Below are positions 8,380 to 16,536 of a stretch of DNA of 64,000 nucleotides, piece by piece. Source of the DNA: Coprobacter secundus (lineage in GTDB: Bacteria; Bacteroidota; Bacteroidia; Bacteroidales; Coprobacteraceae); assembly GCA_000803105.1 (NCBI GenBank), contig JTDA01000009.1, positions 62,001-126,000 on the forward strand, written 5' to 3'. The notes under the pieces were generated by a model that did not search any database, was not told the DNA's origin, and saw only the letters and a list, made by a program, of their open reading frames with translations. A program made the translations under genes and the position numbers. How positions within the stretch are numbered: position 1 is the stretch's first letter; each line of letters starts with the position of its first letter.

Positions 8380-10944
8380 ATGAAAAATCTTTTATTATTC
8401 ATTTTATTCTTGTTTTTAGAAAGTTTTCTAATCATGAAAGCTGCAGATAAGAATAAAGGTGATTTTAGCAATTTGGTAGTATTTTTACGTTTTGCAGATG
8501 AGGATGAAGAAGTATTTGAGAATACATTTTCTTATTATGAGAAAATGTTTAATAATTCAGAAGTTGGTGCTAATTCTGTATATAATTATTTTAAAGAAGC
8601 ATCATACAATCAACTTTTTTGGTCTAGCGTTTTTTATCCGAAGGCATCAGATAGTGGGCGTATAATCTCTTATCAGGCGAAAAATAATAGAGCGTATTAT
8701 AGAAAATATTCCAGTATTAATCCGGAAGGCTATGCCGATGATGTGTTAGGTGTAAATAAGCTTACGAGAGAGCAAAATCTTGTAAAAGAACTTTCTGATG
8801 CATTAGCAGATATCGTTCCGCCTAATGAGATAATTGATGCGGATGATAATGGAATAGTCGATAATTTATGTATTATTGTAAGTGGTCGTTCAGAAATAGG
8901 TAATACTCATTTGTTGTGGCCTCATCGCTCAACACTTTATACTAAGGATGGAATAATTCAAGGGAAAAAGGTAAATGAGTACATAATGCTTTTTGATGAT
9001 GCGAATGGTTTTGGTTCTACTGTAACCCCTTTGAAGATAAATACGGGTGTTTTATGTCATGAAATGTCTCATACATTGGGAACTTATGATTTGTATCATG
9101 AGAATGTTCGTACAGATTTAAATCCTGTAGGAGTTTGGGACTTAATGTCTGATAATATGGAGGTTCCACAACATATGAGTGCGTATACCAAATATAAATA
9201 TTGTAAGTGGATTGACGAAATACCTCAAATTTCTGTTCCGGGAAAATATGTACTTAATCCAGTCGGTGGAACATCGAATGAAAATGTAGCATATAAAATA
9301 CAGCCTACTGGTTCGGATGAATATTTTATTTTAGAATATCGAAGTAAGACTAATGGTACATTTGATAAAAATTTGCCGGGATCAGGATTGTTAATTTATA
9401 GAGTAAATCCGTATTATACTGGGAATAATGCTTATGATGGTAGTAGCAAGTACGATGAACTCTATCTTTTCAGACCGGGGGGAACGACAGTTACAGATGG
9501 TAAAATAGAAGAAGCATTTTTTAGCCGAGAAAGTGGACGTACAGCTTTTGGTGGTGATGCCGAATATAAACCGTTCTATACTAATGGAGAGGAGGCCCGT
9601 TTTGCAATAGGTAATGTATCTTCTTGCGGAGAGACAATAGAGTTTGAGTTGTTTCCTCTTGCATCGCGTATTTATTTACCTCAATCAAAGGTTTCTTTGC
9701 CAGGGAATGCAGATAAAACGACGCAAGTAATTTTGGAAGCTGATATTGCTTGGCAAATTCTTACGATACCTGATTGGCTTGATGTTTTTCCCAAACAGGG
9801 TAAAGCTGGAAAATCTGTGATTACGATTGTAACAAAAAGTGAGAATAGTACAATGGTTCCCCGGTCGACAGAGTTAAAAATAGAAGGAGTGTCTGCTTCT
9901 GATGTATATGCAATGCTTTCTGTGATTCAAAATTCGGGAATGATACAACCACCTTCAGAAGTAAAGGCAACTCTAAATGGAGCATCTGTAGAATTAGTTT
10001 GGAAGGCTCCGGTTTCTGGTGTGACTGTATTACATGAAGATTTTGAATCGGAGTCATCAATGGCGTACTGGGAAATAAAGAAAGATTCTCAAAATCCGGC
10101 AGGATGGGTAAGAACAGAATCGGATAAGTATACTGAAGTTTATAATGGGAGTTTTGCCATGCGTTTGAATAGTGATATGTCTGATATGCATCAAGATGAA
10201 TGGTTTATTTCTCCTGTTTTTGCAAAAGGTGCAAAGTTGGTATTTTATTCTAAATCATTGGCTCCGCAGAAGAATAATTCTCATAATTTTTATTATGTGT
10301 TGGTGAGTTCTGATGGAGGAGAGAGTTGGAAAACTGTTTATGATCTTAAGACTCAAGGTACGGTAGTAAATAAGTATGAGAAAATAACTGTTGACTTAAT
10401 ACCATATATTTCAGATAATATGAAAGTTGCTTTTAGAGCATATGATGATAATAATGGAGGATTGGCGTATTGGTGGATTATTGATGGTGTGGAGGTATAT
10501 CCGGAAGCTGATTCATATGTAATAACTGGATATGAAATTTTCCGCAATGGAGTCAAGATCGGAACTTCAACAGAATGTATATTTACGGATAATATGCCTG
10601 TTGAGGGTGAGAATAAGTATACGGTTAAGGCTTTAGGAGATTTTGGAGAAACAGGGGAGTCTGAAGAATGCATTTTTAATTATTCAGTTTCTTCTATAAA
10701 TAAAATTACAGATTCTTTTGCAAGTGTATATTATTCAATTCAATCACAACAGCTTAAAATAATGAATAAAGATGTACATAAGATTGAATTGCTGAACGCT
10801 GCAGGTGTTCCAGTGAAGAGGATTTTGGATGTGGCTAAAGATGGTAGTTTTTATATTGGAGATTTGACTTCTGGAGTATATTTTGTCCGACTTATTTTTG
10901 ATAATGGAGAATTTGAAGTTACTAAAATAGCGAAATCGAATTAA
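8380..10944 (+). CDS. M6-family secreted metalloprotease with anchor-J, Fn3 and T9SS domains
   Basis: This is an 854-residue secreted protease related to the immune-inhibitor-A/M6 group. A signal peptide covers about residues 1-22. The zinc motif HEMSHTLGTYD (HExxHxxGxxD) starts at His227, with catalytic Glu228. After the catalytic part come a beta-sandwich (about 430-520), a choice-of-anchor/MAM-like module (about 550-710, with HEDFES and DEWFISPVF), an Fn3-like stretch around GYEIFRNGVKIGTS, and a T9SS sorting domain at the C-terminus (YFVRLIFDNGE). It has its own transcription unit after the terminator at 8299-8345, but its position beside a second protease and a SusCD pair supports a joint role in protein degradation outside the cell. 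Confidence 0.88.
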   Translation: MKNLLLFILFLFLESFLIMKAADKNKGDFSNLVVFLRFADEDEEVFENTFSYYEKMFNNSEVGANSVYNYFKEASYNQLFWSSVFYPKASDSGRIISYQAKNNRAYYRKYSSINPEGYADDVLGVNKLTREQNLVKELSDALADIVPPNEIIDADDNGIVDNLCIIVSGRSEIGNTHLLWPHRSTLYTKDGIIQGKKVNEYIMLFDDANGFGSTVTPLKINTGVLCHEMSHTLGTYDLYHENVRTDLNPVGVWDLMSDNMEVPQHMSAYTKYKYCKWIDEIPQISVPGKYVLNPVGGTSNENVAYKIQPTGSDEYFILEYRSKTNGTFDKNLPGSGLLIYRVNPYYTGNNAYDGSSKYDELYLFRPGGTTVTDGKIEEAFFSRESGRTAFGGDAEYKPFYTNGEEARFAIGNVSSCGETIEFELFPLASRIYLPQSKVSLPGNADKTTQVILEADIAWQILTIPDWLDVFPKQGKAGKSVITIVTKSENSTMVPRSTELKIEGVSASDVYAMLSVIQNSGMIQPPSEVKATLNGASVELVWKAPVSGVTVLHEDFESESSMAYWEIKKDSQNPAGWVRTESDKYTEVYNGSFAMRLNSDMSDMHQDEWFISPVFAKGAKLVFYSKSLAPQKNNSHNFYYVLVSSDGGESWKTVYDLKTQGTVVNKYEKITVDLIPYISDNMKVAFRAYDDNNGGLAYWWIIDGVEVYPEADSYVITGYEIFRNGVKIGTSTECIFTDNMPVEGENKYTVKALGDFGETGESEECIFNYSVSSINKITDSFASVYYSIQSQQLKIMNKDVHKIELLNAAGVPVKRILDVAKDGSFYIGDLTSGVYFVRLIFDNGEFEVTKIAKSN

Positions 10945-10963
10945 TCATCTTTTGGGCAGAGGG

Positions 10964-11016
10964 GTTCCGATATAAAAAATGAAGGAGCTCCTTTGTTTTC
11001 CATTGGAAAACGGAAT
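10964..11016. terminator. Possible bidirectional terminator between convergent genes
   Basis: The two genes converge here. Nested pairings are visible: GTTCCG with CGGAAT as an outer stem (one wobble), the palindrome AGGAGCTCCT (10984-10993), and TTTTCC/GGAAAA (10996-11010). T-rich sequence follows on the plus side. The structure is less clean than the other terminators in this window. Confidence 0.4.
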
Positions 11017-11044
11017 CAATACATATTTTTTTCATTTTGAATAT

Positions 11045-11785
11045 CTATTTCTCACCGATATAGATAGAACATACACCGAAAGTTAATTTTTTGTATTTGG
11101 TATTTTTGAATCCTGCGTCATGAAATACTTTTAGCATATTGTTTCCTTGAGGAACACCTTTTATAGATTTGGGCAAATAAGTATAAGCCTTTTTATCTTT
11201 AGATAAAAATCTTCCTAATATAGGAATAATGTAACCAGAATATAAATGATAAAGTTGTCGAAAAGGAAATTTTTCAGGAGTAGATAGTTCGATAACTAAT
11301 AATACACCTCCGGGTCGTAAAACACGGTACATTTCACTGAATCCTTTATCAAGATCTTCAAAGTTTCGTACGCCATATGCTACAGTTATAGCATCGAATT
11401 GTTCATTTTTGTAGGTAAGATGTAGGCAATCTTGATTTTCAAAAATGATATTCTCCCAAGACTTGAGATTAGTAGCTTTTTTTCGGGCTATTTGGAGCAT
11501 ACCTTCCGACAAATCAGCACCTGTTATTTTTTTTGGATTCAATACCTGATTCATAAGGAATACCAGATCTCCTGTACCGGTAGCAATATCTAATATTTGT
11601 TGAGGAGCATAATGCCGTAACATATTTACAGCAGTTTTGCGCCATCTCTTATCTATGCCCCAAGTCATTGTTCTATTGAGTAGGTCATAAGCCGGAGCAA
11701 TAGAATCGAACATTTTTCGTACTTGTGTACTCTTTTTATCTTCTTTGTTATATGGAAGTATAGATTCTGCTTTGTATTTAGTCAT
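11045..11785 (-). CDS. ubiE: Demethylmenaquinone methyltransferase (UbiE/MenG)
   Basis: This SAM-dependent methyltransferase carries out the last step of menaquinone synthesis, methylating demethylmenaquinone. The 246-residue length is normal. SAM motif I (ILDIATGTGDLV) lies at about residues 64-75, and the UbiE signatures YGVRNFEDLDKGF and RVLRPGG follow near 136-160. The N-terminal FDSIAPAYDLLNRTMTWGID stretch is also typical. It lies downstream of purC and phoH on the same strand; a strong palindrome between purC and ubiE may reduce read-through. Menaquinone as the only quinone fits an anaerobic Bacteroidales. Confidence 0.96.
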   Translation of the reverse strand: MTKYKAESILPYNKEDKKSTQVRKMFDSIAPAYDLLNRTMTWGIDKRWRKTAVNMLRHYAPQQILDIATGTGDLVFLMNQVLNPKKITGADLSEGMLQIARKKATNLKSWENIIFENQDCLHLTYKNEQFDAITVAYGVRNFEDLDKGFSEMYRVLRPGGVLLVIELSTPEKFPFRQLYHLYSGYIIPILGRFLSKDKKAYTYLPKSIKGVPQGNNMLKVFHDAGFKNTKYKKLTFGVCSIYIGEK

Positions 11786-11813
11786 TGTTTAATGATAAAA
11801 GAGGAGATTTAGT

Positions 11814-11852
11814 AAGCATATGGTTCAAAAAACTTTTTTGAACCATATGCTT
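11814..11852 (-). terminator. 19-bp perfect palindrome between purC and ubiE
   Basis: Two perfect 19-bp arms (11814-11832 and 11834-11852) flank one central C, forming a long hairpin containing AAGCATATGGTTC and its complement. There is no long T tract after the stem on the minus strand, though the loop-proximal part is itself A/T-only. It is likely a terminator or RNA-stabilising hairpin after purC. Confidence 0.65.
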
Positions 11853-11862
11853 GTTTTAAAGT

Positions 11863-12813
11863 TTATTTCCGGTTGTTTAGAAATTCAATTACGTTTTTTT
11901 CAATACGAGCAGCTAAATTGTCTGTGTCAGCTTTTATGAATTTTTCACCGACAATATGTTCATACAATTCTATATATCGTTCTGCCACACTATTACAATA
12001 TTCTTCAGTCATTTCTGGAATCTTTTGTCCTGTTTTTCCTTGGAATCCATTTTGGATAAGCCATTGACGTACAAATTCTTTGGATAATTGCCGTTGTTCC
12101 TCACCTTTGACAAATCTTTCTTCATAACCTTCAGCGTAGAAATAGCGGGAAGAATCTGGTGTGTGAATTTCATCAATTAAAATGATTTTACCATCTTTCT
12201 TACCGAATTCATACTTAGTGTCAACTAATATCAATCCTTTTTCTGCCGCTATTTCTGTCCCTCTCAGGAAAAGGGCTTGTGTATATTTTTCTAATTGTTC
12301 GTAATCGCTTTTTGATACTAATCCTTGGGCAATAATCTCTTCTTTGGAGATATTCTCATCATGGCCTTCGTCTGCCTTAGTCGTAGGTGTAATAATAGGA
12401 GTTGGAAATTTTTGATTTTCTTTCATACCTTCAGGCAATTGTATGCCACATAGGTTTCTTTCTCCTGATTTATAAGCACGCCAAGCACTACCAGTAAGAT
12501 ATCCACGAATGACCATTTCTACTTTGAAAGGTTCGCAACGGACACCAATTGTTACCATAGGATCAGGAGTAGCAAGCTTCCAATTTGGTACAATATCGGC
12601 TGTAGCATCCAAAAATTTAGCTGCAATTTGGTTTAATACCTGACCTTTATAGGGAATTCCTTTGGGAAGAATTACATCAAAAGCAGAAATTCGGTCACTG
12701 GCTACCATCACGAGCAATTCATCGTTGATGTTATATACATCCCGTACCTTTCCATGGTAGACTCCTTTTTGACCAGGGAAATTGAAGTCAGTTTTTACTA
12801 AAGCATTTTTCAT
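11863..12813 (-). CDS. purC: Phosphoribosylaminoimidazole-succinocarboxamide synthase
   Basis: PurC (SAICAR synthase) joins aspartate to CAIR using ATP in purine synthesis. At 316 residues this is the longer form found in Bacteroidota and in yeast rather than the ~240-residue E. coli type. Family motifs include YHGKVRDVYNI near the N-terminus, SDRISAFDVILP, the VRGYLTGSAW segment (seen here as MVIRGYLTGSAWRAYK), and DEIHTPDSSRY in the active-site half. It follows phoH by 23 bp and is probably co-transcribed with it. Confidence 0.97.
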   Translation of the reverse strand: MKNALVKTDFNFPGQKGVYHGKVRDVYNINDELLVMVASDRISAFDVILPKGIPYKGQVLNQIAAKFLDATADIVPNWKLATPDPMVTIGVRCEPFKVEMVIRGYLTGSAWRAYKSGERNLCGIQLPEGMKENQKFPTPIITPTTKADEGHDENISKEEIIAQGLVSKSDYEQLEKYTQALFLRGTEIAAEKGLILVDTKYEFGKKDGKIILIDEIHTPDSSRYFYAEGYEERFVKGEEQRQLSKEFVRQWLIQNGFQGKTGQKIPEMTEEYCNSVAERYIELYEHIVGEKFIKADTDNLAARIEKNVIEFLNNRK

Positions 12814-12836
12814 TTCTGTAATACTTATATTATAAA

Positions 12837-13829
12837 TTAGTTTGTTATATTATTGTTTTTTCCACTTATCTCTGCTGATCTGAGAGCCTTTTTCTTTTCA
12901 TCATATTTTTCATAAGCCTCTACGATTCTCTGTACTAATTTATGGCGGACAATATCTTTTTTATTAAATTCTATTCGTCCTATACCATGTACCCCTTTTA
13001 GAATTTGTAACGCTTGGATGAGTCCTGATGATTGTGAAACAGGCAGGTCGATTTGGGTCATATCTCCTGTTATTACCATTTTAGCATTCAGCCCTAATCT
13101 GGTTAGAAACATTTTTATTTGGTGAGGTGTGGTATTTTGAGCTTCGTCCAGGATAATTATAGCATCACTAAGAGTTCGTCCACGCATAAATGCTAAGGGG
13201 GCTATTTGTATGACATTATTATCCATATGTTCTTTAAGCTTTGCCGTAGGTATCATATCTTGTAACGCGTCATAAAGGGGTTGCAAATAAGGATCTATTT
13301 TGTCTTTCATGTCTCCGGGTAGAAATCCTAATTTCTCTCCGGCTTCTACAGCGGGACGGCTTAAAATAATCTTTTTTACTTCCTTTTTTTTTAATGCTCG
13401 TACAGCTAATGCTATAGCAACATAGGTTTTTCCTGAACCGGCTGGGCCTAAAGCGAATACTAAATCATTGGATTCGAAAGCCTTTACTAGTTTTTGTTGA
13501 TTTTCAGTACGAGCAACGATAGGTTTTCCATTTACACCGTGTATAATAAGATGGTCTTGCTTTATTTCTATCGGGGCATTGCCTTTAATAATATCGGTTA
13601 TGATTTCTTCATTTAATAGGTTGTATTCAGTACAATATTTCTCAAGCTCTTTTATCTTCTGTTCAAATATGGCCGTTTCGTTTTCGTCTCCGATAACTTT
13701 TAATACATGGCCACGCGCCATTAGTCTAAGTTTTGGAAAAAGTGTCTTGATAAGTTGCATATTACAATTATTCACACCGTAAAATACAACAGGGTCGATG
13801 TTTTCTAAAATGATTACTCTTTCGATCAT
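12837..13829 (-). CDS. phoH: PhoH-family ATPase
   Basis: This cytoplasmic P-loop ATPase of the PhoH/YbeZ group is linked in other bacteria to RNA and ribosome metabolism. The 330 residues comprise an N-terminal KH-like part (to about 110) and the ATPase. Walker A is GPAGSGKT at 128-135, and Walker B is IIILDEAQNTTPHQ at about 226-239. The sensor motif MVITGDMTQIDLP follows. It is the first gene of a probable phoH-purC operon. A -7-like TACCTTTG box lies about 90 nt upstream of its start. Confidence 0.94.
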   Translation of the reverse strand: MIERVIILENIDPVVFYGVNNCNMQLIKTLFPKLRLMARGHVLKVIGDENETAIFEQKIKELEKYCTEYNLLNEEIITDIIKGNAPIEIKQDHLIIHGVNGKPIVARTENQQKLVKAFESNDLVFALGPAGSGKTYVAIALAVRALKKKEVKKIILSRPAVEAGEKLGFLPGDMKDKIDPYLQPLYDALQDMIPTAKLKEHMDNNVIQIAPLAFMRGRTLSDAIIILDEAQNTTPHQIKMFLTRLGLNAKMVITGDMTQIDLPVSQSSGLIQALQILKGVHGIGRIEFNKKDIVRHKLVQRIVEAYEKYDEKKKALRSAEISGKNNNITN

Positions 13830-13916
13830 TTAGTATTTGCTACTTTGTCTATTTTAATAAAGTTTTATATATCAGTAGGTTATATATGTATTTTATCCTA
13901 TCTGTTTTACTCATGG

Positions 13917-13924
13917 CAAAGGTA
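13917..13924 (-). promoter_or_regulatory. Possible -7 box upstream of phoH
   Basis: On the minus strand the sequence reads TACCTTTG, matching the Bacteroidota -7 consensus TAnnTTTG. No convincing -33 TTTG is found 19-21 nt upstream, so this is only a candidate for the phoH-purC promoter. Confidence 0.35.
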
Positions 13925-14005
13925 ATAAATATGCATCACATATTTTTTTTTATTGAATGAAAAGATGTAAATAAATTGGAATCAGTATTGGGGGGTATTG
14001 TATTG

Positions 14006-14051
14006 AAAAATCAGCCATAAGATAATTATAATTATCTTATGGCTGATTTTT
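14006..14051 (-). terminator. 22-bp perfect inverted-repeat terminator after hppA
   Basis: Arms 14006-14027 and 14030-14051 are perfectly complementary with a 2-nt centre; the core is ATCAGCCATAAGATAATT. The stem ends in A5/T5 tracts on either side, so it can work in both directions. It lies directly downstream of hppA. Confidence 0.85.
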
Positions 14052-14080
14052 TTGAAGGTTTTATTTATAATAGGGATATG

Positions 14081-16285
14081 TTAAAATAGACTCCATGCAA
14101 CAGTAAGTCCTGCCATAACAATAGCTACCATGCTCATTAGTTTGATAAGAATATTTAGACTTGGCCCGGAAGTATCCTTGAATGGGTCTCCTACTGTATC
14201 ACCGACGACTGTAGCCCGATGCACTTCTCCACCTTTTCCTCCAAATTTACCTTCTTCCACATACTTTTTTGCATTGTCCCATGCACCACCTGCATTTGCC
14301 ATAAAAATAGCTAGTACAAAACCGGAAGCTAAGCCTCCAATCAAGAGGCCTATTACACCTGGAACTCCGAATATAAGCCCCGTGACAATGGGGGCTATTA
14401 TAGCCAGAAGTGATGGAAATACCATTTCATGTTGAGCACCTTTGGTCGAAATGGCCACACATCTTTCATAGTCGGGCTCTGCTGTTCCGGAAAGGATACC
14501 TTTTATTTCTCGAAACTGTCGACGTACTTCTTCTACCATATGTGATGCGGCTCTTCCTACAGCATTCATAGTCAATCCACAAAATAGGAAGGCCATCATT
14601 GAGCCTATAAATATTCCAGAAAGTACTTTTGGATTCATGAGTGTAACGTCATAATAGTACATGAAGTCAGTGAATCCAGCTTGATGAATTTCGATTGTAG
14701 AACCATCGGCAAAGGTTAATACCGTTTCTCCGATTCTACTTAGCCCTATGCGTATTTCTTCAATATAAGAAGCCAACAATGCTAATCCTGTAAGTGCTGC
14801 AGAACCGATAGCGAAGCCTTTTCCTGTAGCTGCAGTTGTATTGCCTAAAGAATCAAGAGCATCGGTTCGTTTACGTACTTCTTCTCCTAATCCACTCATC
14901 TCTGCGTTGCCACCAGCATTATCAGCTATAGGCCCATAAGCATCAGTGGCTAAAGTTATACCTAAAGTCGATAACATACCTACGGCTGCAATTCCTATAC
15001 CATATAATCCCATGGAGATGTTGGCAAAATCAAAACCAGAAGCAAACCAGTAAGAAAGAATAATACCTACGACAACTGACAATACAGGAATAGTTGTAGA
15101 AATCATACCTAAACCTATACCTGAAATAATAACGGTAGCGGGACCGGTTTGTCCGCTTTCTGCTAGCTTTTGAGTGGGTTTATAAGATTGGGACGTATAA
15201 TATTCGGTAGAGCGTCCAATTACAATACCGACGAGCAAGCCTATAACAACAGCACATGATATGTTGAACCAATTATTTAATTGTAGGGTCCAAAGAATAA
15301 GGAAAGTGAATATAACAATCAAGATTGAACTCAAATTAGTTCCAAATGATAGTGATTTGAGCAGGTCTTTCATACTGGCATCTTCTTTGGTGCGAACAGA
15401 AAAGATACCCAGAATAGAAAGTAGAATTCCGACTGCAGCTATTAACATAGGTGCGATTACAGCTTTGAATTGCATATTTATATCGTTGGTAGTAATGAAT
15501 GCAGCAGCACCAAGAGCCGATGTTGCGAGTATTGAGCCACAATATGATTCATATAAGTCGGCTCCCATTCCGGCAACATCACCTACATTGTCACCTACGT
15601 TATCAGCGATAGTAGCAGGATTACGAGGATCGTCTTCAGGTATCCCGGCTTCGACTTTACCTACAAGGTCGGCCCCGACATCCGCAGCTTTAGTATAAAT
15701 CCCTCCACCGACACGAGCAAATAGGGCTTGAGTAGAGGCTCCCATACCAAAAGTCAACATCGTTGTTGTAATTACACATAGTTTTGCCGAAGGATTTAAT
15801 ATATCAGTCGGAATACAATAATCAAGCAGTAGATACCAAAATGAAATGTCAAGAAGACCAAGCCCGACAACAACTAGACCCATTACGGCTCCGCTTCTGA
15901 ATGCTATACGCAATCCTCTATTAAGAGAAGTTCGGGCTGCATTTGCAGTCCGAGCTGAAGCATAAGTGGCTGTTTTCATGCCTAGGAAACCTGATAGTCC
16001 GGAAAAGAAACCTCCGGTGAGAAAAGCTATAGGGACCCAAGAATTTTGTAACTGAAATCCATAAGCCATGATAGAGAAAAAAATAACAAGTCCTAAGAAA
16101 ACAAGGCCTACAACTTTGTATTGTTGCTTTAGGTAAGACATAGCTCCTTTACGAACGTACAAAGCAATTTTTTGCATAGCTTCTGTTCCTTCACTTTCGT
16201 GCATCATTTGTTTGTAGAAATACCAAGCCAAGGCAAGTGCTACAAGAGAAGCGGTTGGAACCAACCAAAATAAATAGTTTTCCAT
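14081..16285 (-). CDS. hppA: K+-dependent membrane-bound pyrophosphatase (Na+ or H+ pump)
   Basis: This membrane pyrophosphatase couples hydrolysis of pyrophosphate to ion export. It is a 734-residue, roughly 16-helix protein. Active-site signatures are present: DVGADLVGKVEAG, DNVGDNVGDVAGMGADL and, late in the protein, GDTVGDPFKDTSGP. In the motif GNTTAATGKG the residue after GNTTA is Ala rather than Lys; in this family Ala marks the K+-dependent class and Lys the K+-independent class. Many K+-dependent members from Bacteroidota pump Na+, so Na+ export is likely here but is not shown by the sequence. It forms a single-gene unit with its own terminator. Confidence 0.95.
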   Translation of the reverse strand: MENYLFWLVPTASLVALALAWYFYKQMMHESEGTEAMQKIALYVRKGAMSYLKQQYKVVGLVFLGLVIFFSIMAYGFQLQNSWVPIAFLTGGFFSGLSGFLGMKTATYASARTANAARTSLNRGLRIAFRSGAVMGLVVVGLGLLDISFWYLLLDYCIPTDILNPSAKLCVITTTMLTFGMGASTQALFARVGGGIYTKAADVGADLVGKVEAGIPEDDPRNPATIADNVGDNVGDVAGMGADLYESYCGSILATSALGAAAFITTNDINMQFKAVIAPMLIAAVGILLSILGIFSVRTKEDASMKDLLKSLSFGTNLSSILIVIFTFLILWTLQLNNWFNISCAVVIGLLVGIVIGRSTEYYTSQSYKPTQKLAESGQTGPATVIISGIGLGMISTTIPVLSVVVGIILSYWFASGFDFANISMGLYGIGIAAVGMLSTLGITLATDAYGPIADNAGGNAEMSGLGEEVRKRTDALDSLGNTTAATGKGFAIGSAALTGLALLASYIEEIRIGLSRIGETVLTFADGSTIEIHQAGFTDFMYYYDVTLMNPKVLSGIFIGSMMAFLFCGLTMNAVGRAASHMVEEVRRQFREIKGILSGTAEPDYERCVAISTKGAQHEMVFPSLLAIIAPIVTGLIFGVPGVIGLLIGGLASGFVLAIFMANAGGAWDNAKKYVEEGKFGGKGGEVHRATVVGDTVGDPFKDTSGPSLNILIKLMSMVAIVMAGLTVAWSLF

Positions 16286-16480
16286 ACAGTGATATCAGAT
16301 TAAATATTTATGGTTTTAAAAGTACCTATTTGAAATGTTAAATACAACTTGAATAGAACAATTTTTTACTAAATAAGACTAAACTATTATAAGTTTGATG
16401 TAGGGAATTATTATTAATAGGTAAAGATATGTTTAGGTTTTTTATTTTTATATTTTAGAAAGAGCGGGAAAGAAGTAATA

Positions 16481-16517
16481 AAAAAACTATCTCAATTCTA
16501 CTTTGAGATAGTTTTTT
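16481..16517 (-). terminator. Intrinsic terminator after carB
   Basis: Arms 16481-16495 and 16503-16517 are perfectly complementary (15 bp, core CTATCTCAA) with a 7-nt loop, flanked by A6 and T6 tracts. It lies 20 bp after the carB stop codon. Confidence 0.85.
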
Positions 16518-16536
16518 ATTTTGGAATAAGAGAGAT

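Noticed and set aside
15261..15698. A 145-codon plus-strand open frame opposite hppA
   Set aside because: It is a shadow of the hppA coding sequence, with no start context or family similarity.
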